A stretch of 64,000 bases of DNA from Roseibium album (lineage in GTDB: Bacteria > Pseudomonadota > Alphaproteobacteria > Rhizobiales > Stappiaceae). A program made the translations under genes and the position numbers. Below the pieces are notes generated by a model. That model worked only from the letters and a program-made list of their open reading frames with translations, did not search any database and was not told the DNA's origin. Positions within the stretch are counted from its first letter, which is position 1, and each line of letters begins with the position of its first letter. Shown here piece after piece: positions 8,199 to 17,933 of this stretch. The stretch is taken from the NCBI GenBank assembly GCA_001404055.1, contig CXTY01000007.1, positions 230,921 to 294,920 on the forward strand, written 5' to 3'.

Positions 8199-8825
8199 TC
8201 AATCCCTGATAAAACCCAAGATCATCTGTTGCAGAAAGTGTTGTTGCTCGCCTTCCAGCAGCTCCTGCGCATGCTTCGCACCTGGCAATTCAACAAGCGT
8301 CTTTGGGTCTGCAGCCTTGTTGTAGCTTTCAACGGATCGCCCCATGAAAAAGTCGTCGCGCGCATGAATAAAGAGCTTCGGGTAATCAGGGCTGCTCAAG
8401 GCCGCGCCGGTTGCGGTTCCCAATAAAATTACGCCATCCAATTGATCAGGTTCCACCTTGGACGCTGCCTGCTGTGCGGCACCGCCACCCATACTGGCGC
8501 CAATAAGCGTTATGTTTTTGACGCCTTTTTCTTCCAGAAATTCAACTGCAGCGAGGGCATCTTCGCCGGAACTGCCGGACGGGGCGATGGAAGAGATTTT
8601 TTCGGAATGTAGCAGTTCGGCGAACGGTGTCCAGCTTTGCGAGGTGACCCCGTATTGATGAAGTAGAACCACAGCCTTTTCCGCGCCAGCATCAAACCAG
8701 AGCGCAGGCCTTTCTATGACACCGCGAATGGAGAGCATTACCCTTATCGGCTCCTGACCGGGATTCTCCGCGACTGCTGCAGAGGGAAAAAATAAGAAAA
8801 TCGCCAGGAAAGCAACTGCCTGCAT
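8199..8825 (-). CDS. Exported alpha/beta hydrolase
   Basis: A 208-residue hydrolase with a signal peptide of about 19 residues (LAIFLFFPSAAVAE). The fold shows HQYG near 56, the nucleophile elbow GASMGG with S111, an acid in HARDDF (D157 or D158) and H185 in GAKHAQ: a complete Ser-Asp-His triad. The ATG follows GAGGTGG. It resembles small dienelactone-hydrolase-like esterases; the substrate cannot be told. It stands alone and is divergent from the membrane protein at 9025. Confidence 0.83.
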   Translation of the reverse strand: MQAVAFLAIFLFFPSAAVAENPGQEPIRVMLSIRGVIERPALWFDAGAEKAVVLLHQYGVTSQSWTPFAELLHSEKISSIAPSGSSGEDALAAVEFLEEKGVKNITLIGASMGGGAAQQAASKVEPDQLDGVILLGTATGAALSSPDYPKLFIHARDDFFMGRSVESYNKAADPKTLVELPGAKHAQELLEGEQQHFLQQMILGFIRD

Positions 8826-9024
8826 GAAACCACCTCAATGAATTAACAGCACCGGATGTCTCTAACTCGAAACGTTCATCCTGCATGAGACAAGAAACCA
8901 ACTGTTGAACCCTATCGCTGGCTCCGTTGGCGCACAACGAATGATAAGCGCAGGTGAGCCGTGAGTTTCCTGGCGAGGTCGAGAGGACTTGCACTCAATC
9001 TCAATCGATTGCGATAGTAGCCGC

Positions 9025-9777
9025 ATGACTGATGCAGACCCATCATTCGAAACTCAATCGCTTGTCGCAATCGGGCTGATTGTCGCCATCGGTTTTGTGC
9101 ATATTGCTTCTATTCCGATCATCAGGTCTCTACCCAAATTCGCCTATCGTTTGGCTGATTTCACTGCGGGCATTGGTCTTGGGTATGTATTTCTCTACCT
9201 TCTGCCAAAAATCGGAGATGCGACAACCAAACTGCAGAGCGCAGGCGCACCCGGAACCAACGAGTTTTTGACCTATCGGTACTATCTTTATTTGCTGCTT
9301 GGGTTTCTCATTTATTACCTGACTTTCGCTGAGCCCGGAAAAGACAGGAACCGAAGCAGCCCGAGACTGTATTTCGATATATCCATTTTTTGCATCTACA
9401 ACATTTTGGTCGCGATAACCGCGTTACACCTAGATCGGGCTCACTATTTCGCTCACTTGATCGTCGCAGCTGTTTTCATGCTGCACCTCTTCGGTATCAA
9501 TTTCTCACTGATCAAATGGCATGGGCATGCCATAGAGCGTTGGATCCGCTGGGCATTCACAGGATCGCTCGCCTTTGGAATTGTCCTTGGGGTGACCATT
9601 GAGCCAGGCGATCATTTCGTGATGATTGCAACATCGCTCGTGGGCGGCATCATCATCATCCTGTCGACGCGATTGAAACTGCCCACAAAGGATGCGCTCG
9701 ACAGAGTGCCATTCCTGATTGGGATCACCCTCGCAATTGCCTTGGCTTACGCAGGCCGCTCAATAGACAAACTCTGA
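9025..9777 (+). CDS. Multi-pass membrane protein of unknown family
   Basis: A 250-residue inner-membrane protein with about eight hydrophobic segments. I do not recognise a family with confidence. A central histidine-rich stretch (LHLDRAHYFAHLIVAAVFMLHLFG) and acidic residues in helices recall ZIP-type metal carriers, but no diagnostic motif is present. The ATG at 9025 is used; an in-frame TTG at 8989 is possible, though its GAGAGG site is too close. The gene is divergent from the exported hydrolase and ends before the rhamnose cluster. Confidence 0.7.
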   Translation: MTDADPSFETQSLVAIGLIVAIGFVHIASIPIIRSLPKFAYRLADFTAGIGLGYVFLYLLPKIGDATTKLQSAGAPGTNEFLTYRYYLYLLLGFLIYYLTFAEPGKDRNRSSPRLYFDISIFCIYNILVAITALHLDRAHYFAHLIVAAVFMLHLFGINFSLIKWHGHAIERWIRWAFTGSLAFGIVLGVTIEPGDHFVMIATSLVGGIIIILSTRLKLPTKDALDRVPFLIGITLAIALAYAGRSIDKL

Positions 9778-9782
9778 CATGT

Positions 9783-9802
9783 GGCTCCATGTCCATGGAG
9801 CC
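9783..9802. other. Stem-loop between membrane gene and rhaI
   Basis: Perfect 9-bp inverted repeat (GGCTCCATG with CATGGAGCC, 2-base gap) in the convergent gap between the membrane gene and rhaI. It has no clear T-run; it may end transcription weakly in both directions. Confidence 0.45.
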
Positions 9803-9869
9803 CAAGAGGTTCAATCAGCGCGTAACCGCGCTGAAACTGCGACAAGTTCCGTTTGTTGTCAGGCCTGGA

Positions 9870-11156
9870 TCAGACGATCCCCCCACCAGCACCTGAAGTC
9901 ACCGGGCGAATTTCGGCGACCTGTTGCCGGTAACCAGCAGCACGATAGGTAGAGACAGGATCAATGGCCCCGCCCGTTTCCAGTCTGGCCATTGCGAGGA
10001 TCGGCTCGACATTTGTTCTGAAAGCCTGCTTCAGCGTGGTTGTTGCCATCAGGGCGTCATTCTCATCTTGATACGCTTCCAGCGAAGAACGATCCACCAG
10101 CAGGGCCTGGGCATAGGCGCGTTGGACTTCCATAGCCGAGACCATCAGGCTCTCGATCGGGTCCGTCACATTGTGCGACTGGTCCAGCATATGCGCCGGA
10201 TCGAATCCTGGAGCTGATCGCACTTCCGCATCAACCAGCTCGTTGAACACAAGAAACAGACGGTAGGGATCAATGCTTCCCGTATCCAGGTCGTCATCAC
10301 CGTATTTGCTGTCGTTGAAGTGAAAACCGCCCAGCTTTCCGAATTGGATCAGCCGCGCAACGATCATTTCAATATTCACATTCGGCGCATGATGGCCGAG
10401 ATCGACAAGACAGAAGGCCTTCTCGCCAAGCTCATTGGCAATCAGATAATTCGTGCCCCAATCCTGGACAACCGTGGAATAGAAGGCCGGTTCGTACATC
10501 TTGTGTTCGGTAAACAGGCGCCAATCGGCCGGAAGCTTGCCGTAAATCGACTTTGCGCTTTCGAGATACCGCTCGAACTGCTTGGTGAAATGGCTCTGTC
10601 CCGGAAAATTCGATCCGTCACCGACCCAGATTGTCAGCGCGTTTGATCCGATGGCTTCACCAAGTTCGATACATTCCAGATTGTGTTCGATAGCCTGCTG
10701 ACGCGTTGCCCTGTCCGTGTGCGAAAGCGAGCCGTATTTATAGGAATGTGGTTGCTCCAGCTGATCCTGAAACGTGTTGGAATTCATGGCATCGAATTTC
10801 AGACCGAGTTCGTCAGCCTTGCTGTTCAGGTCTGCCGGATCAGCCTTGTCCCAGGGAATGTGCAATGACACGCTCGGCGTTGCCCGCGTCAATTCCTGAA
10901 TGACGGCGCAATCTTCAAGCTTGTCAAAGATGTTGCGCGGTTCGCCTGCTCCGGGAAACCGGGCAAACCGTGTTCCGCCACTGCCAACGCCCCAGGAAGG
11001 AATTGCAACACCGTAGCCTGACACTTTCGTTTTGATTTCGTCGATTGAGATGCCTTGCCTTCGAAGCTGCTCGCCAAGCATGTCATAGTCGCGACTGACG
11101 GTTTCAGCACATGCCTCATTCTGCCGCGCAAGCAGGTCTTTTTCGATCATCGTCAT
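9870..11156 (-). CDS. rhaI: L-rhamnose isomerase (rhizobial type)
   Basis: Interconverts L-rhamnose and L-rhamnulose in the cytosol. The 428-residue protein is a sugar-isomerase TIM barrel with metal-site motifs LTIWVGDGSNFPGQ, FTEHKMYEPAF, CLVDLGHHAPNVNIE and GFHFNDSKYGDDDLD. The start ATG follows GGAGTATCTC. It lies 11 bases after rhaD in the same operon, which faces rhaRSTPQUK, the arrangement described for Rhizobium leguminosarum. The assignment is firm. Confidence 0.95.
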   Translation of the reverse strand: MTMIEKDLLARQNEACAETVSRDYDMLGEQLRRQGISIDEIKTKVSGYGVAIPSWGVGSGGTRFARFPGAGEPRNIFDKLEDCAVIQELTRATPSVSLHIPWDKADPADLNSKADELGLKFDAMNSNTFQDQLEQPHSYKYGSLSHTDRATRQQAIEHNLECIELGEAIGSNALTIWVGDGSNFPGQSHFTKQFERYLESAKSIYGKLPADWRLFTEHKMYEPAFYSTVVQDWGTNYLIANELGEKAFCLVDLGHHAPNVNIEMIVARLIQFGKLGGFHFNDSKYGDDDLDTGSIDPYRLFLVFNELVDAEVRSAPGFDPAHMLDQSHNVTDPIESLMVSAMEVQRAYAQALLVDRSSLEAYQDENDALMATTTLKQAFRTNVEPILAMARLETGGAIDPVSTYRAAGYRQQVAEIRPVTSGAGGGIV

Positions 11157-11167
11157 GAGATACTCCG

Positions 11168-13270
11168 TTAGCGCGTGAAGGCTTGTACGTTGCCGGCATC
11201 GACATTCAGAATGTTACCCGTCGATTTTGCGGAAAATTCCGAAGCAAAGAAATAGGTTGCCTCAGCAATATCTTCCGGCAGCACGGAAAGTTTCAGCAAG
11301 GAGCGCTGGCGATAATGCTCTTCAAGCTCGGACGTGTCCTTGCCATAGGCGTCAGCCCGCTCTTTCAGCCAGTCACCCGACCAGATTTTCGACCCTCGAA
11401 GGACTGCATCCGGATTGACGACATTGACGCGGATAGCTTCTGATGCCCCTTCAAGTGCCAGGCAACGGGCAAGATGCAATTCTGACGCCTTGGCGGTGCA
11501 GTAAGCACTGGCATTCGGGGACGCGGCAAGACCATTCTTGGAGCCGATAAAAACAATCGAGCCACCAGTTCCCTGGGCTTTCATCAGTTTGAACGCCGCT
11601 TTAGAAACCAGGAAATAACCCGTCGACAGGATGGACATGTTCCGGTTCCAGAGGTCCAGCGTTGTTTCTTCCACCGGTGCGGACGAGGCAATACCGGCAT
11701 TGGAAACCAGAATGTCGACGCCGCCGAACTCCATCGCCGCACGGGAGAAACTGTCTGCAACGGCGTCTTCGCTGGTGACATCCATCGTCACGGTTCGAAC
11801 CACGTCCTTTGAGTGGTTCTCCATGAGGACATCGGCTGTTTTTGTCAGAGCATCTGCATCAATATCGGCAAGAACCACACAGGCTCCTTCGCGCAAGAAA
11901 CGCTCAGCCGTTGCCGAACCGATGCCACCAGCGCCACCTGTCACAAGGGCAATCTTCCCGGCAAGGCTTTTCGGTTTCGGCATGCGTTGCAGCTTGGCCT
12001 CTTCCAGCAACCAGTATTCTATATCGAAGGCTTCCTGTTCCTTCAGGCCGCAATAGGTGGAGACACTGGAAGCCCCGCGCATGACATTGATGGCGTTGGT
12101 ATAAAATTCAGCCGAGATGCGCGCGGTCGCCTTGTCCTTGGCAAAGGTGATCATGCCCACACCCGGGACGAGATAGACAACCGCATTCGGATTTCGCAAA
12201 GCCGGGCTATTGGCGTGACGGCAGCGTTCATAATAAGCGGCATAATCTTCACGGTAGGTGGCAATAGCCTCGCCAAGCCCAGCATGGGTCTTTTCCAGAT
12301 CTGGACTTGCGGGGTCGAAATCAACAACGAGCGGGCGGATCTTTGTACGCAGGAAGTGGTCCGGGCAACTTGTTCCGAGCGCCGCGAGAGCTTCCATTTC
12401 CTCGGAACACACGAATTCCAGAACCGTGTCGCTGTCATCGAAATGACCGACCAGGGGTTGCTGACGGCTGATCATGCCGCGAATGACCGGCATCAGACCA
12501 GCGGCAACGACCCGGCGCTCTGCAGGAGCAAGAGCGCTGTATTTCGAGCCACCAAAGGCATCACTTCCACTGGCTTTCTGTTCGAACCAGTCTATCGCCT
12601 TGTTGATGATCTCGATGGTGACTTCATAGCAATCCCTGGCATCGTCGGCCCAGGTAAACAGTCCATGGCTCTCCAGCACGACGCCCCGGGCATTCGGATT
12701 TTCCTCGCAGAATTTCTCCAGCCACAATCCGAGCTCATATCCCGGACGTTTCCAGGGCAACCAGCCAATATCATCGCCGAAGATCTCCTGCGTGATGGCC
12801 TTGCTGCCTGCTGCAGCCGCCACAGCAATAATCGCGTCAGGATGCATGTGGTCGACATGTTTTTTGGGAACATAGGCATGCAGCGGCGTGTCAATGGAGG
12901 CTGCGCGTGGATTGAGATTGAAGGTACAATGCGGCAGGTAGCCAACCATTTCATCTTCAAATTCAACGCCGCGATAGAGCCCTTTCAAGGCCTGCAGCTT
13001 GTCCATGTAGAGCGTGGCAAATCCATCCATCTTGATGGTGCCGACATCGCCGCCCGAGCCTTTGACCCAGAGCACTTCTGCCTGATTGCCTGTCAGCGGA
13101 TCCTTTTCCATGGCCTTCGCAGACGTATTGCCGCCGCCGTAGTTGGTGATCCGTTTATCCGACCCGAGCAGGTTCGAGCGGTACAACAAGAGCTCGGCCT
13201 CGCTCATCGACTGCGCCTTTTGACCGTCCCAAAGGTTTTGCAGCCGTGATCCCGCAGCAGAGTTCAACAT
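11168..13270 (-). CDS. rhaD: Bifunctional rhamnulose-1-phosphate aldolase/short-chain dehydrogenase
   Basis: A 700-residue fusion. The N-terminal half is a class II aldolase that splits rhamnulose-1-phosphate into DHAP and L-lactaldehyde: VKGSGGDVGTI, MHPDAIIAVAAA, VLESHGLFTW. The C-terminal third, from about residue 437 (IALVTGGAGGIG, NAGIASS, and YCTAK as the YxxxK), is a short-chain dehydrogenase that probably oxidises lactaldehyde. The ATG follows GGAGGAATGG. It begins the rhaDI operon, divergent from rhaR, with an inverted-repeat operator between them. Confidence 0.95.
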   Translation of the reverse strand: MLNSAAGSRLQNLWDGQKAQSMSEAELLLYRSNLLGSDKRITNYGGGNTSAKAMEKDPLTGNQAEVLWVKGSGGDVGTIKMDGFATLYMDKLQALKGLYRGVEFEDEMVGYLPHCTFNLNPRAASIDTPLHAYVPKKHVDHMHPDAIIAVAAAAGSKAITQEIFGDDIGWLPWKRPGYELGLWLEKFCEENPNARGVVLESHGLFTWADDARDCYEVTIEIINKAIDWFEQKASGSDAFGGSKYSALAPAERRVVAAGLMPVIRGMISRQQPLVGHFDDSDTVLEFVCSEEMEALAALGTSCPDHFLRTKIRPLVVDFDPASPDLEKTHAGLGEAIATYREDYAAYYERCRHANSPALRNPNAVVYLVPGVGMITFAKDKATARISAEFYTNAINVMRGASSVSTYCGLKEQEAFDIEYWLLEEAKLQRMPKPKSLAGKIALVTGGAGGIGSATAERFLREGACVVLADIDADALTKTADVLMENHSKDVVRTVTMDVTSEDAVADSFSRAAMEFGGVDILVSNAGIASSAPVEETTLDLWNRNMSILSTGYFLVSKAAFKLMKAQGTGGSIVFIGSKNGLAASPNASAYCTAKASELHLARCLALEGASEAIRVNVVNPDAVLRGSKIWSGDWLKERADAYGKDTSELEEHYRQRSLLKLSVLPEDIAEATYFFASEFSAKSTGNILNVDAGNVQAFTR

Positions 13271-13340
13271 CCATTCCTCCCAAAAATAATCCTGACGGCA
13301 CCTGCCTGTTTGATTAGAACCTCGCTCGAACGGATCAAGT

Positions 13341-13413
13341 TGTCAATCAAAAACAATCATATTCAATCATATTGCGCTGCAAAATGATTAGTAATGACAT
13401 TTTTTGATTGACA
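13341..13413. promoter_or_regulatory. rhaD-rhaR divergent control region
   Basis: A perfect 13-bp inverted repeat (TGTCAATCAAAAA at 13341-13353 and its complement at 13401-13413) brackets the space between rhaD and rhaR. Each arm contains an outward-reading TTGACA (13408-13413 on the plus strand, 13346-13341 on the minus strand). Between the arms sits CAATCATATT twice in tandem (13354-13373). AATCA half-sites are the likely RhaR (DeoR-type) contacts. Matching -10 boxes at ideal spacing were not evident. Confidence 0.7.
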
Positions 13414-13456
13414 TTGACCGGTTATGATGAAAACGTTTGAACATCGGGAGGACGGA

Positions 13457-14263
13457 ATGCACGAGAAAGAACGTCAAAGAATAATTTTGTCAGCAGTTCA
13501 GGACCGGCCAGTGGTGACGGTTCAGGAGCTGGTGGTTTTGACGGATTCCTCTGAAGCAACGATTCGCAGGGACATTGCGACGCTGCATGTGCAGAAGAAG
13601 CTGCGCCGTGTGCGCGGCGGGGCGGAGTCGATCCATCCGCCGCAATTTGTCGGTCTGGCCGGTCGGCCCTTTTCTGTCAACGAAACAATCAACATCGCTC
13701 AAAAGCGTGCAATCGCGCAAAAGGCTGTTGAGCTGTGCGAAGACGGTGACCCCATCATTATCAATGGTGGCACGACAACCTTTCAAATGGTGCACCCGCT
13801 GGCGTCTAAACGCATGCAGGTGTTCACCAACTCGTTTCCGATTGCAGAACATCTTTTGAAAAACTCGAAGAACACGATCATGCTCTCAGGCGGGGCTATC
13901 TATCGTGAGCAAAACATCATTTTGAGCCCGTTCGACAATGATGTGACACGGAACTTCTACGCCAAACGCATGTTCATGGGCGCACAAGGCCTGGGTGCAC
14001 TTGGTCTCATGGAAGCCGACCCACTGCTGATCCAGGCCGAACAGAAACTGATCGGACAAGCGGACGAGCTGGTGGTTTTGGCGGACTCCTCAAAATTCAG
14101 TGCACGGTCCAGCATGATCCTGTGTCCTCTGGAGCGGATATCGACCGTCGTAACCGACGAGGGCATCCCCGATCATGCGGTCAACATGCTGGAACAGGCA
14201 GACATCAAATTAGTTGTGGCGCAATCAGGTGCTGCTCAAACCAAGGCCACCTCAAGCGGGTAG
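13457..14263 (+). CDS. rhaR: DeoR-family repressor of rhamnose genes
   Basis: Represses rhamnose genes until the inducer is present. The 268-residue protein has an N-terminal DeoR HTH (VTVQELVVLTDSSEATIRRDIATLHVQKKLRRVRGGA) and a C-terminal DeoRC sugar-phosphate domain (INGGTTTFQM, MLSGGAIYREQN, LADSSKFSARSS). The ATG at 13457 follows a GGGAGGA site; the in-frame 13424 start lacks one. First gene of rhaRSTPQUK. Confidence 0.93.
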   Translation: MHEKERQRIILSAVQDRPVVTVQELVVLTDSSEATIRRDIATLHVQKKLRRVRGGAESIHPPQFVGLAGRPFSVNETINIAQKRAIAQKAVELCEDGDPIIINGGTTTFQMVHPLASKRMQVFTNSFPIAEHLLKNSKNTIMLSGGAIYREQNIILSPFDNDVTRNFYAKRMFMGAQGLGALGLMEADPLLIQAEQKLIGQADELVVLADSSKFSARSSMILCPLERISTVVTDEGIPDHAVNMLEQADIKLVVAQSGAAQTKATSSG

Positions 14264-14316
14264 CCGGCTTTCTGCCGGAACCTGGGAGGGCCGGCAGCTA
14301 TCTAGGGAGGAAGACA

Positions 14317-15309
14317 ATGAAACTCTTCAAATCACTTCTGGCCGCAACAGCCGTTGCCGCCGTATGCATAGCTGGACCGGCACAAGCCGAAAACAAGCGG
14401 ATCGCACTCGTTGTGAAAGCGCTTGGCATCGGTTTCTTTGAAGCAGCAGCCAAGGGCGCGGAAGAAGCCGCGAAAGAACTTGGTGATGTGGAAATCATCT
14501 ATACCGGCCCGACAGACACGACAGCCGAAGGCCAGATCGAGGTCATCAATGCCCTGATCGCCCAGAAGGTTGATGCGATCGCCATTTCTGCAAACGATCA
14601 GGATGCTCTGGTTCCGGCTCTGAAAAAGGCCATGCAGCGCGGCATCACTGTCGTTTCCTGGGACTCAGGCGTGGCTCCTGAAGGTCGTCAGCTTCACCTC
14701 AACCCGTCATCCAACCCGTTGATCGGCAACATGATCATCAAGCTTGCTGCTGATCATCTGCCAGACGGCGGCGATGTTGCGGTTCTGTCTGCTTCTGCAA
14801 CAGCAACCAACCAGAACATCTGGATTGAGGAGATGAACAAGGTCAAGGGCAACTATCCGGGCATCAATGTTGTTGCCACGGTCTATGGCGATGACCTTGC
14901 CGACAAGTCCTATCGTGAAGCCCAGGGCCTCATGCAGACTTACCCGGACCTGAAAGCCATTATTGCTCCGACATCCGTCGGCATTGTGGCGGCTGCGCAG
15001 GCTGTGTCCGACGCTGAAAAAGCAGGCAAAGTCAATGTTACAGGCCTTGGTCTGCCGTCCGAGATGGCCGGTCACGTCGACTCCGGTGCTTCCAAGTCCT
15101 TCGCGATCTGGAACCCGATTGATCTTGGATATTCTGCAACAATGCTCGCCTATAACCTTGCAGCTGGTAACGCAGAAGCCAAGCCGGGCGCGGACATTCC
15201 GATGGGCCGCATGGGCGCATTGACGCTCGACGACAAGAATGAAGGCGCGATGGCTGACCCGTTTGTCTACGACAGCTCCAACATCGACGACTTCAAGGAT
15301 ATCTTCTAA
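14317..15309 (+). CDS. rhaS: Rhamnose ABC transporter periplasmic binding protein
   Basis: Binds L-rhamnose in the periplasm and delivers it to RhaPQT. It is 330 residues, with a signal peptide (LLAATAVAAVCIAGPAQAE) and a type I sugar-binding fold: VVKALGIGFFEAAAKGAEEAA, VDAIAISANDQDALVPALKKA, VVSWDSGV. The ATG at 14317 follows AGGGAGGA; the long upstream frame overlapping rhaR is not used. A strong hairpin follows the stop, before rhaT. Confidence 0.94.
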   Translation: MKLFKSLLAATAVAAVCIAGPAQAENKRIALVVKALGIGFFEAAAKGAEEAAKELGDVEIIYTGPTDTTAEGQIEVINALIAQKVDAIAISANDQDALVPALKKAMQRGITVVSWDSGVAPEGRQLHLNPSSNPLIGNMIIKLAADHLPDGGDVAVLSASATATNQNIWIEEMNKVKGNYPGINVVATVYGDDLADKSYREAQGLMQTYPDLKAIIAPTSVGIVAAAQAVSDAEKAGKVNVTGLGLPSEMAGHVDSGASKSFAIWNPIDLGYSATMLAYNLAAGNAEAKPGADIPMGRMGALTLDDKNEGAMADPFVYDSSNIDDFKDIF

Positions 15310-15330
15310 GCTCCGCATCACAAGCAGACA

Positions 15331-15358
15331 CCAGCCCGGCGATTGGTTGCCGGGCTGG
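15331..15358 (+). other. Stem-loop between rhaS and rhaT
   Basis: Perfect 10-bp stem (CCAGCCCGGC with GCCGGGCTGG) and 8-base loop in the 90-base gap after rhaS, without a T-run. It is likely to protect the upstream rhaS message or reduce read-through into rhaT. Confidence 0.7.
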
Positions 15359-15399
15359 TCCAAATCCCGATAACAACAACAGCCTCCGGGGGACTGGTA

Positions 15400-16953
15400 A
15401 TGCTTGCGAACACGCAGGGCATTGAGAACGTGCATCCGCATGCAGCACAAGACGCAAAACCGGTTCTGTCGCTCAACGGCATTTCGAAGTCCTTTCCCGG
15501 CGTAAAGGCACTTTCAGAAGTCGCACTCGATCTCTTTCCCGGCCAGGTCACCGCGCTTGTCGGTGAAAACGGCGCCGGCAAATCCACAATCGTGAAAGTT
15601 CTGACCGGTATCTACCAGCCGGACGAAGGTCAAATCTCAATCAACGGCAAGCCCCTCTCCTTCCCGACTGCTCAGGATGCAGGCGAGGCCGGCGTAACAG
15701 CAATCCACCAGGAAACTGTCCTCTTTGACGATCTCTCGGTTGCCGAGAACATCTTCATCGGTCACGCACCCAAGACCCGTTTCGGACTGATCGACCGCAA
15801 GGAAATGGTCGGCAAGGCACAAGAGCTGCTGGACCGGATCGGTGCACAGATTGATCCCGGCGTCCTGCTCAAGGATCTTGGGATCGCCAACAAGCACCTT
15901 GTGGCTATCGCCCGCGCGCTTTCCATCGACGCTCAAATCGTGATCATGGATGAGCCGACGGCTTCGCTGTCTCACAAGGAAATTGAAGAAACCTATGAGC
16001 TGGTTGAAAGACTGAAAGCCGAAGGCAAGGCGATTCTGTTTATCAGCCACAAATTCGACGAGATATTCCGGATTGCGGACCGCTATACGGTATTTCGCGA
16101 TGGGCAGATGGTCGGTGCAGGCAAGATCACCGAGGTTTCCGAACCAGAGCTGGTCAAAATGATGGTTGGCCGGTCAGTCGACCAGGTGTACCCACGCCGT
16201 GAAGCCGACCCGGGCGAAGAAGTTCTGGAGGTCGTAGGTTATTGTCATCCGACCGAATTTGAAGACATTGGCTTCACCCTTCGCAAGGGCGAGATCCTGG
16301 GGTTCTACGGATTGGTGGGCGCCGGACGCAGCGAAGTCATGCAGGCTCTTTTTGGTGTGACCAAGCCCTCCAAGGGCGCGATCCGAATTGATGACCAGAT
16401 AGCCGTTATCAGAACCCCGAATGAGGCCATCAGCCACGGCATCGTCTATGTGCCAGAGGACCGCGGCAAACAGGGTGCAATCAAGGGCTTGCCGATATTC
16501 CAGAACGTCTCGCTGCCCTCACTGAAAACCACTTCAAAGAACGGCTTTCTTCGCCTGGCCGAAGAATTCAAGCTGGCGCGCGATTACACGCAGCGCCTGG
16601 ACCTCAGGGCCGCCGCGCTTGATCAGGATATTGGCGAACTTTCGGGTGGAAACCAGCAAAAGGTTGTCATTGCCAAGTGGCTTGCCACCCAGCCAAGGGT
16701 GATCATTTTGGACGAGCCGACCAAGGGAATTGATATTGGTTCCAAGGCGGCCGTTCATGAGTTCATGGCGGAACTCGCCGCAGAAGGCCTGGCAGTCATC
16801 ATGGTCTCATCTGAAATTCCGGAAATTCTCGGCATGTCTGACCGGGTCATCGTCATGCGCGAAGGACGTATCGCAGCCGAGTTTGAACGCGATGACCTGA
16901 CCCCGGAGCAACTCGTTCGCACTGCTGCAGGTTTGTCAGAGGTGACCTCGTGA
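15400..16953 (+). CDS. rhaT: Rhamnose ABC transporter ATP-binding protein
   Basis: Cytoplasmic ATPase that powers rhamnose import. The 517 residues hold two ABC domains, as usual for CUT2 sugar transporters: the first with Walker A GENGAGKST and Walker B VIMDEPTASL; the second with a degenerate Walker A (GLVGAGRSE), signature LSGGNQQK and Walker B VIILDEPTKGID. The ATG at 15400 follows GGGGGAC; an in-frame TTG at 15343 lies inside the hairpin loop region and is less likely. It overlaps rhaP by 4 bases. Confidence 0.94.
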   Translation: MLANTQGIENVHPHAAQDAKPVLSLNGISKSFPGVKALSEVALDLFPGQVTALVGENGAGKSTIVKVLTGIYQPDEGQISINGKPLSFPTAQDAGEAGVTAIHQETVLFDDLSVAENIFIGHAPKTRFGLIDRKEMVGKAQELLDRIGAQIDPGVLLKDLGIANKHLVAIARALSIDAQIVIMDEPTASLSHKEIEETYELVERLKAEGKAILFISHKFDEIFRIADRYTVFRDGQMVGAGKITEVSEPELVKMMVGRSVDQVYPRREADPGEEVLEVVGYCHPTEFEDIGFTLRKGEILGFYGLVGAGRSEVMQALFGVTKPSKGAIRIDDQIAVIRTPNEAISHGIVYVPEDRGKQGAIKGLPIFQNVSLPSLKTTSKNGFLRLAEEFKLARDYTQRLDLRAAALDQDIGELSGGNQQKVVIAKWLATQPRVIILDEPTKGIDIGSKAAVHEFMAELAAEGLAVIMVSSEIPEILGMSDRVIVMREGRIAAEFERDDLTPEQLVRTAAGLSEVTS

Positions 16954-17933
16954 TCCAATCATTTTTCAAAACCCGCGAAGTCATTCTGGGCGTAGCGATC
17001 CTTGTGCTCCTCATCGCCATTGCCAGCAGGTTTCCAGCCTTCGTGGCGCCGAGGAATCTGGCAAATGTGTTCAATGACACGGCACCGCTGGTTATTCTTG
17101 CGCTCGGCCAGATGGCCGTGATCCTGACGCGGTGTATTGATCTGTCCGTTGCAGCAAATTTGGCATTGACCGGCATGATCGTCGCGATGCTGAACACGAT
17201 CATGCCGGGTCTGCCGATCCCCTTTATTCTGGTGATTGCCATCGCTCTTGGCGCCCTCATGGGACTCGCGAACGGCCTGCTGGTCTGGAAACTCGAAATC
17301 CCGCCGATTGTTGTCACGCTTGGTACAATGACCGTCTACCGGGGCATCATCTTCCTGATTTCCAATGGAGCCTGGATAAACGCCCACGAAATGAGCCCGA
17401 GTTTCAAGGCATTTCCACGCGAAGTCATTTTGGGACTACCGGTCCTTTCGTGGATCGCAATCTTCGTGGTGATTGGTTTCATTGTTCTGATCAGTAGAAC
17501 CCCTCTTGGCCGCGCTTTTTACGCCGTTGGCGGAAACCCTCATGCAGCTGTTTACACCGGCATCAATGTTGGTCAGACCCAATGCGCCGCGTTTGTGCTT
17601 TCCGGAGCGCTCGCCGGTCTGACAGGCTATCTTTGGGTCGCCCGCTACGCTGTTGCCTACGTCGATATTGCCGGTGGCTTTGAACTTGAAGTGGTTGCAG
17701 CCTGCGTCATCGGCGGCATTTCCATTGCGGGCGGTATCGGCTCGGTTGGCGGCGCTTTGCTGGGAGCACTCTTCCTTGGCATCGTCAAAAACGCACTGCC
17801 CGTTATCAACATTTCTCCCTTCTGGCAGCTCGCCATTTCCGGCAGCGCAATCATCATTGCAGTGGCCTTCAATGCCACATCGAACCGGACCAAGGGCCGT
17901 GTCATCCTGAAAAAAGCGGAGCATGCCCAATGA
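16950..17933 (+). CDS. rhaP: Rhamnose ABC transporter permease
   Basis: One of two CUT2 (RbsC-type) inner-membrane permeases for rhamnose. It is 327 residues with about nine or ten helices and family motifs ILALGQMAVILTRCIDLSV, VTLGTMTVYRGIIFLISNG and FYAVGGNPHAAVYTGI. The GTG start overlaps the rhaT stop and the stop overlaps rhaQ (ATGA). Confidence 0.93.
   Translation: MIQSFFKTREVILGVAILVLLIAIASRFPAFVAPRNLANVFNDTAPLVILALGQMAVILTRCIDLSVAANLALTGMIVAMLNTIMPGLPIPFILVIAIALGALMGLANGLLVWKLEIPPIVVTLGTMTVYRGIIFLISNGAWINAHEMSPSFKAFPREVILGLPVLSWIAIFVVIGFIVLISRTPLGRAFYAVGGNPHAAVYTGINVGQTQCAAFVLSGALAGLTGYLWVARYAVAYVDIAGGFELEVVAACVIGGISIAGGIGSVGGALLGALFLGIVKNALPVINISPFWQLAISGSAIIIAVAFNATSNRTKGRVILKKAEHAQ

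Noticed and set aside
11813..13249. 478-codon plus-strand frame opposite rhaD
   Set aside because: Antisense shadow of the well supported rhaD gene; no recognisable protein family.
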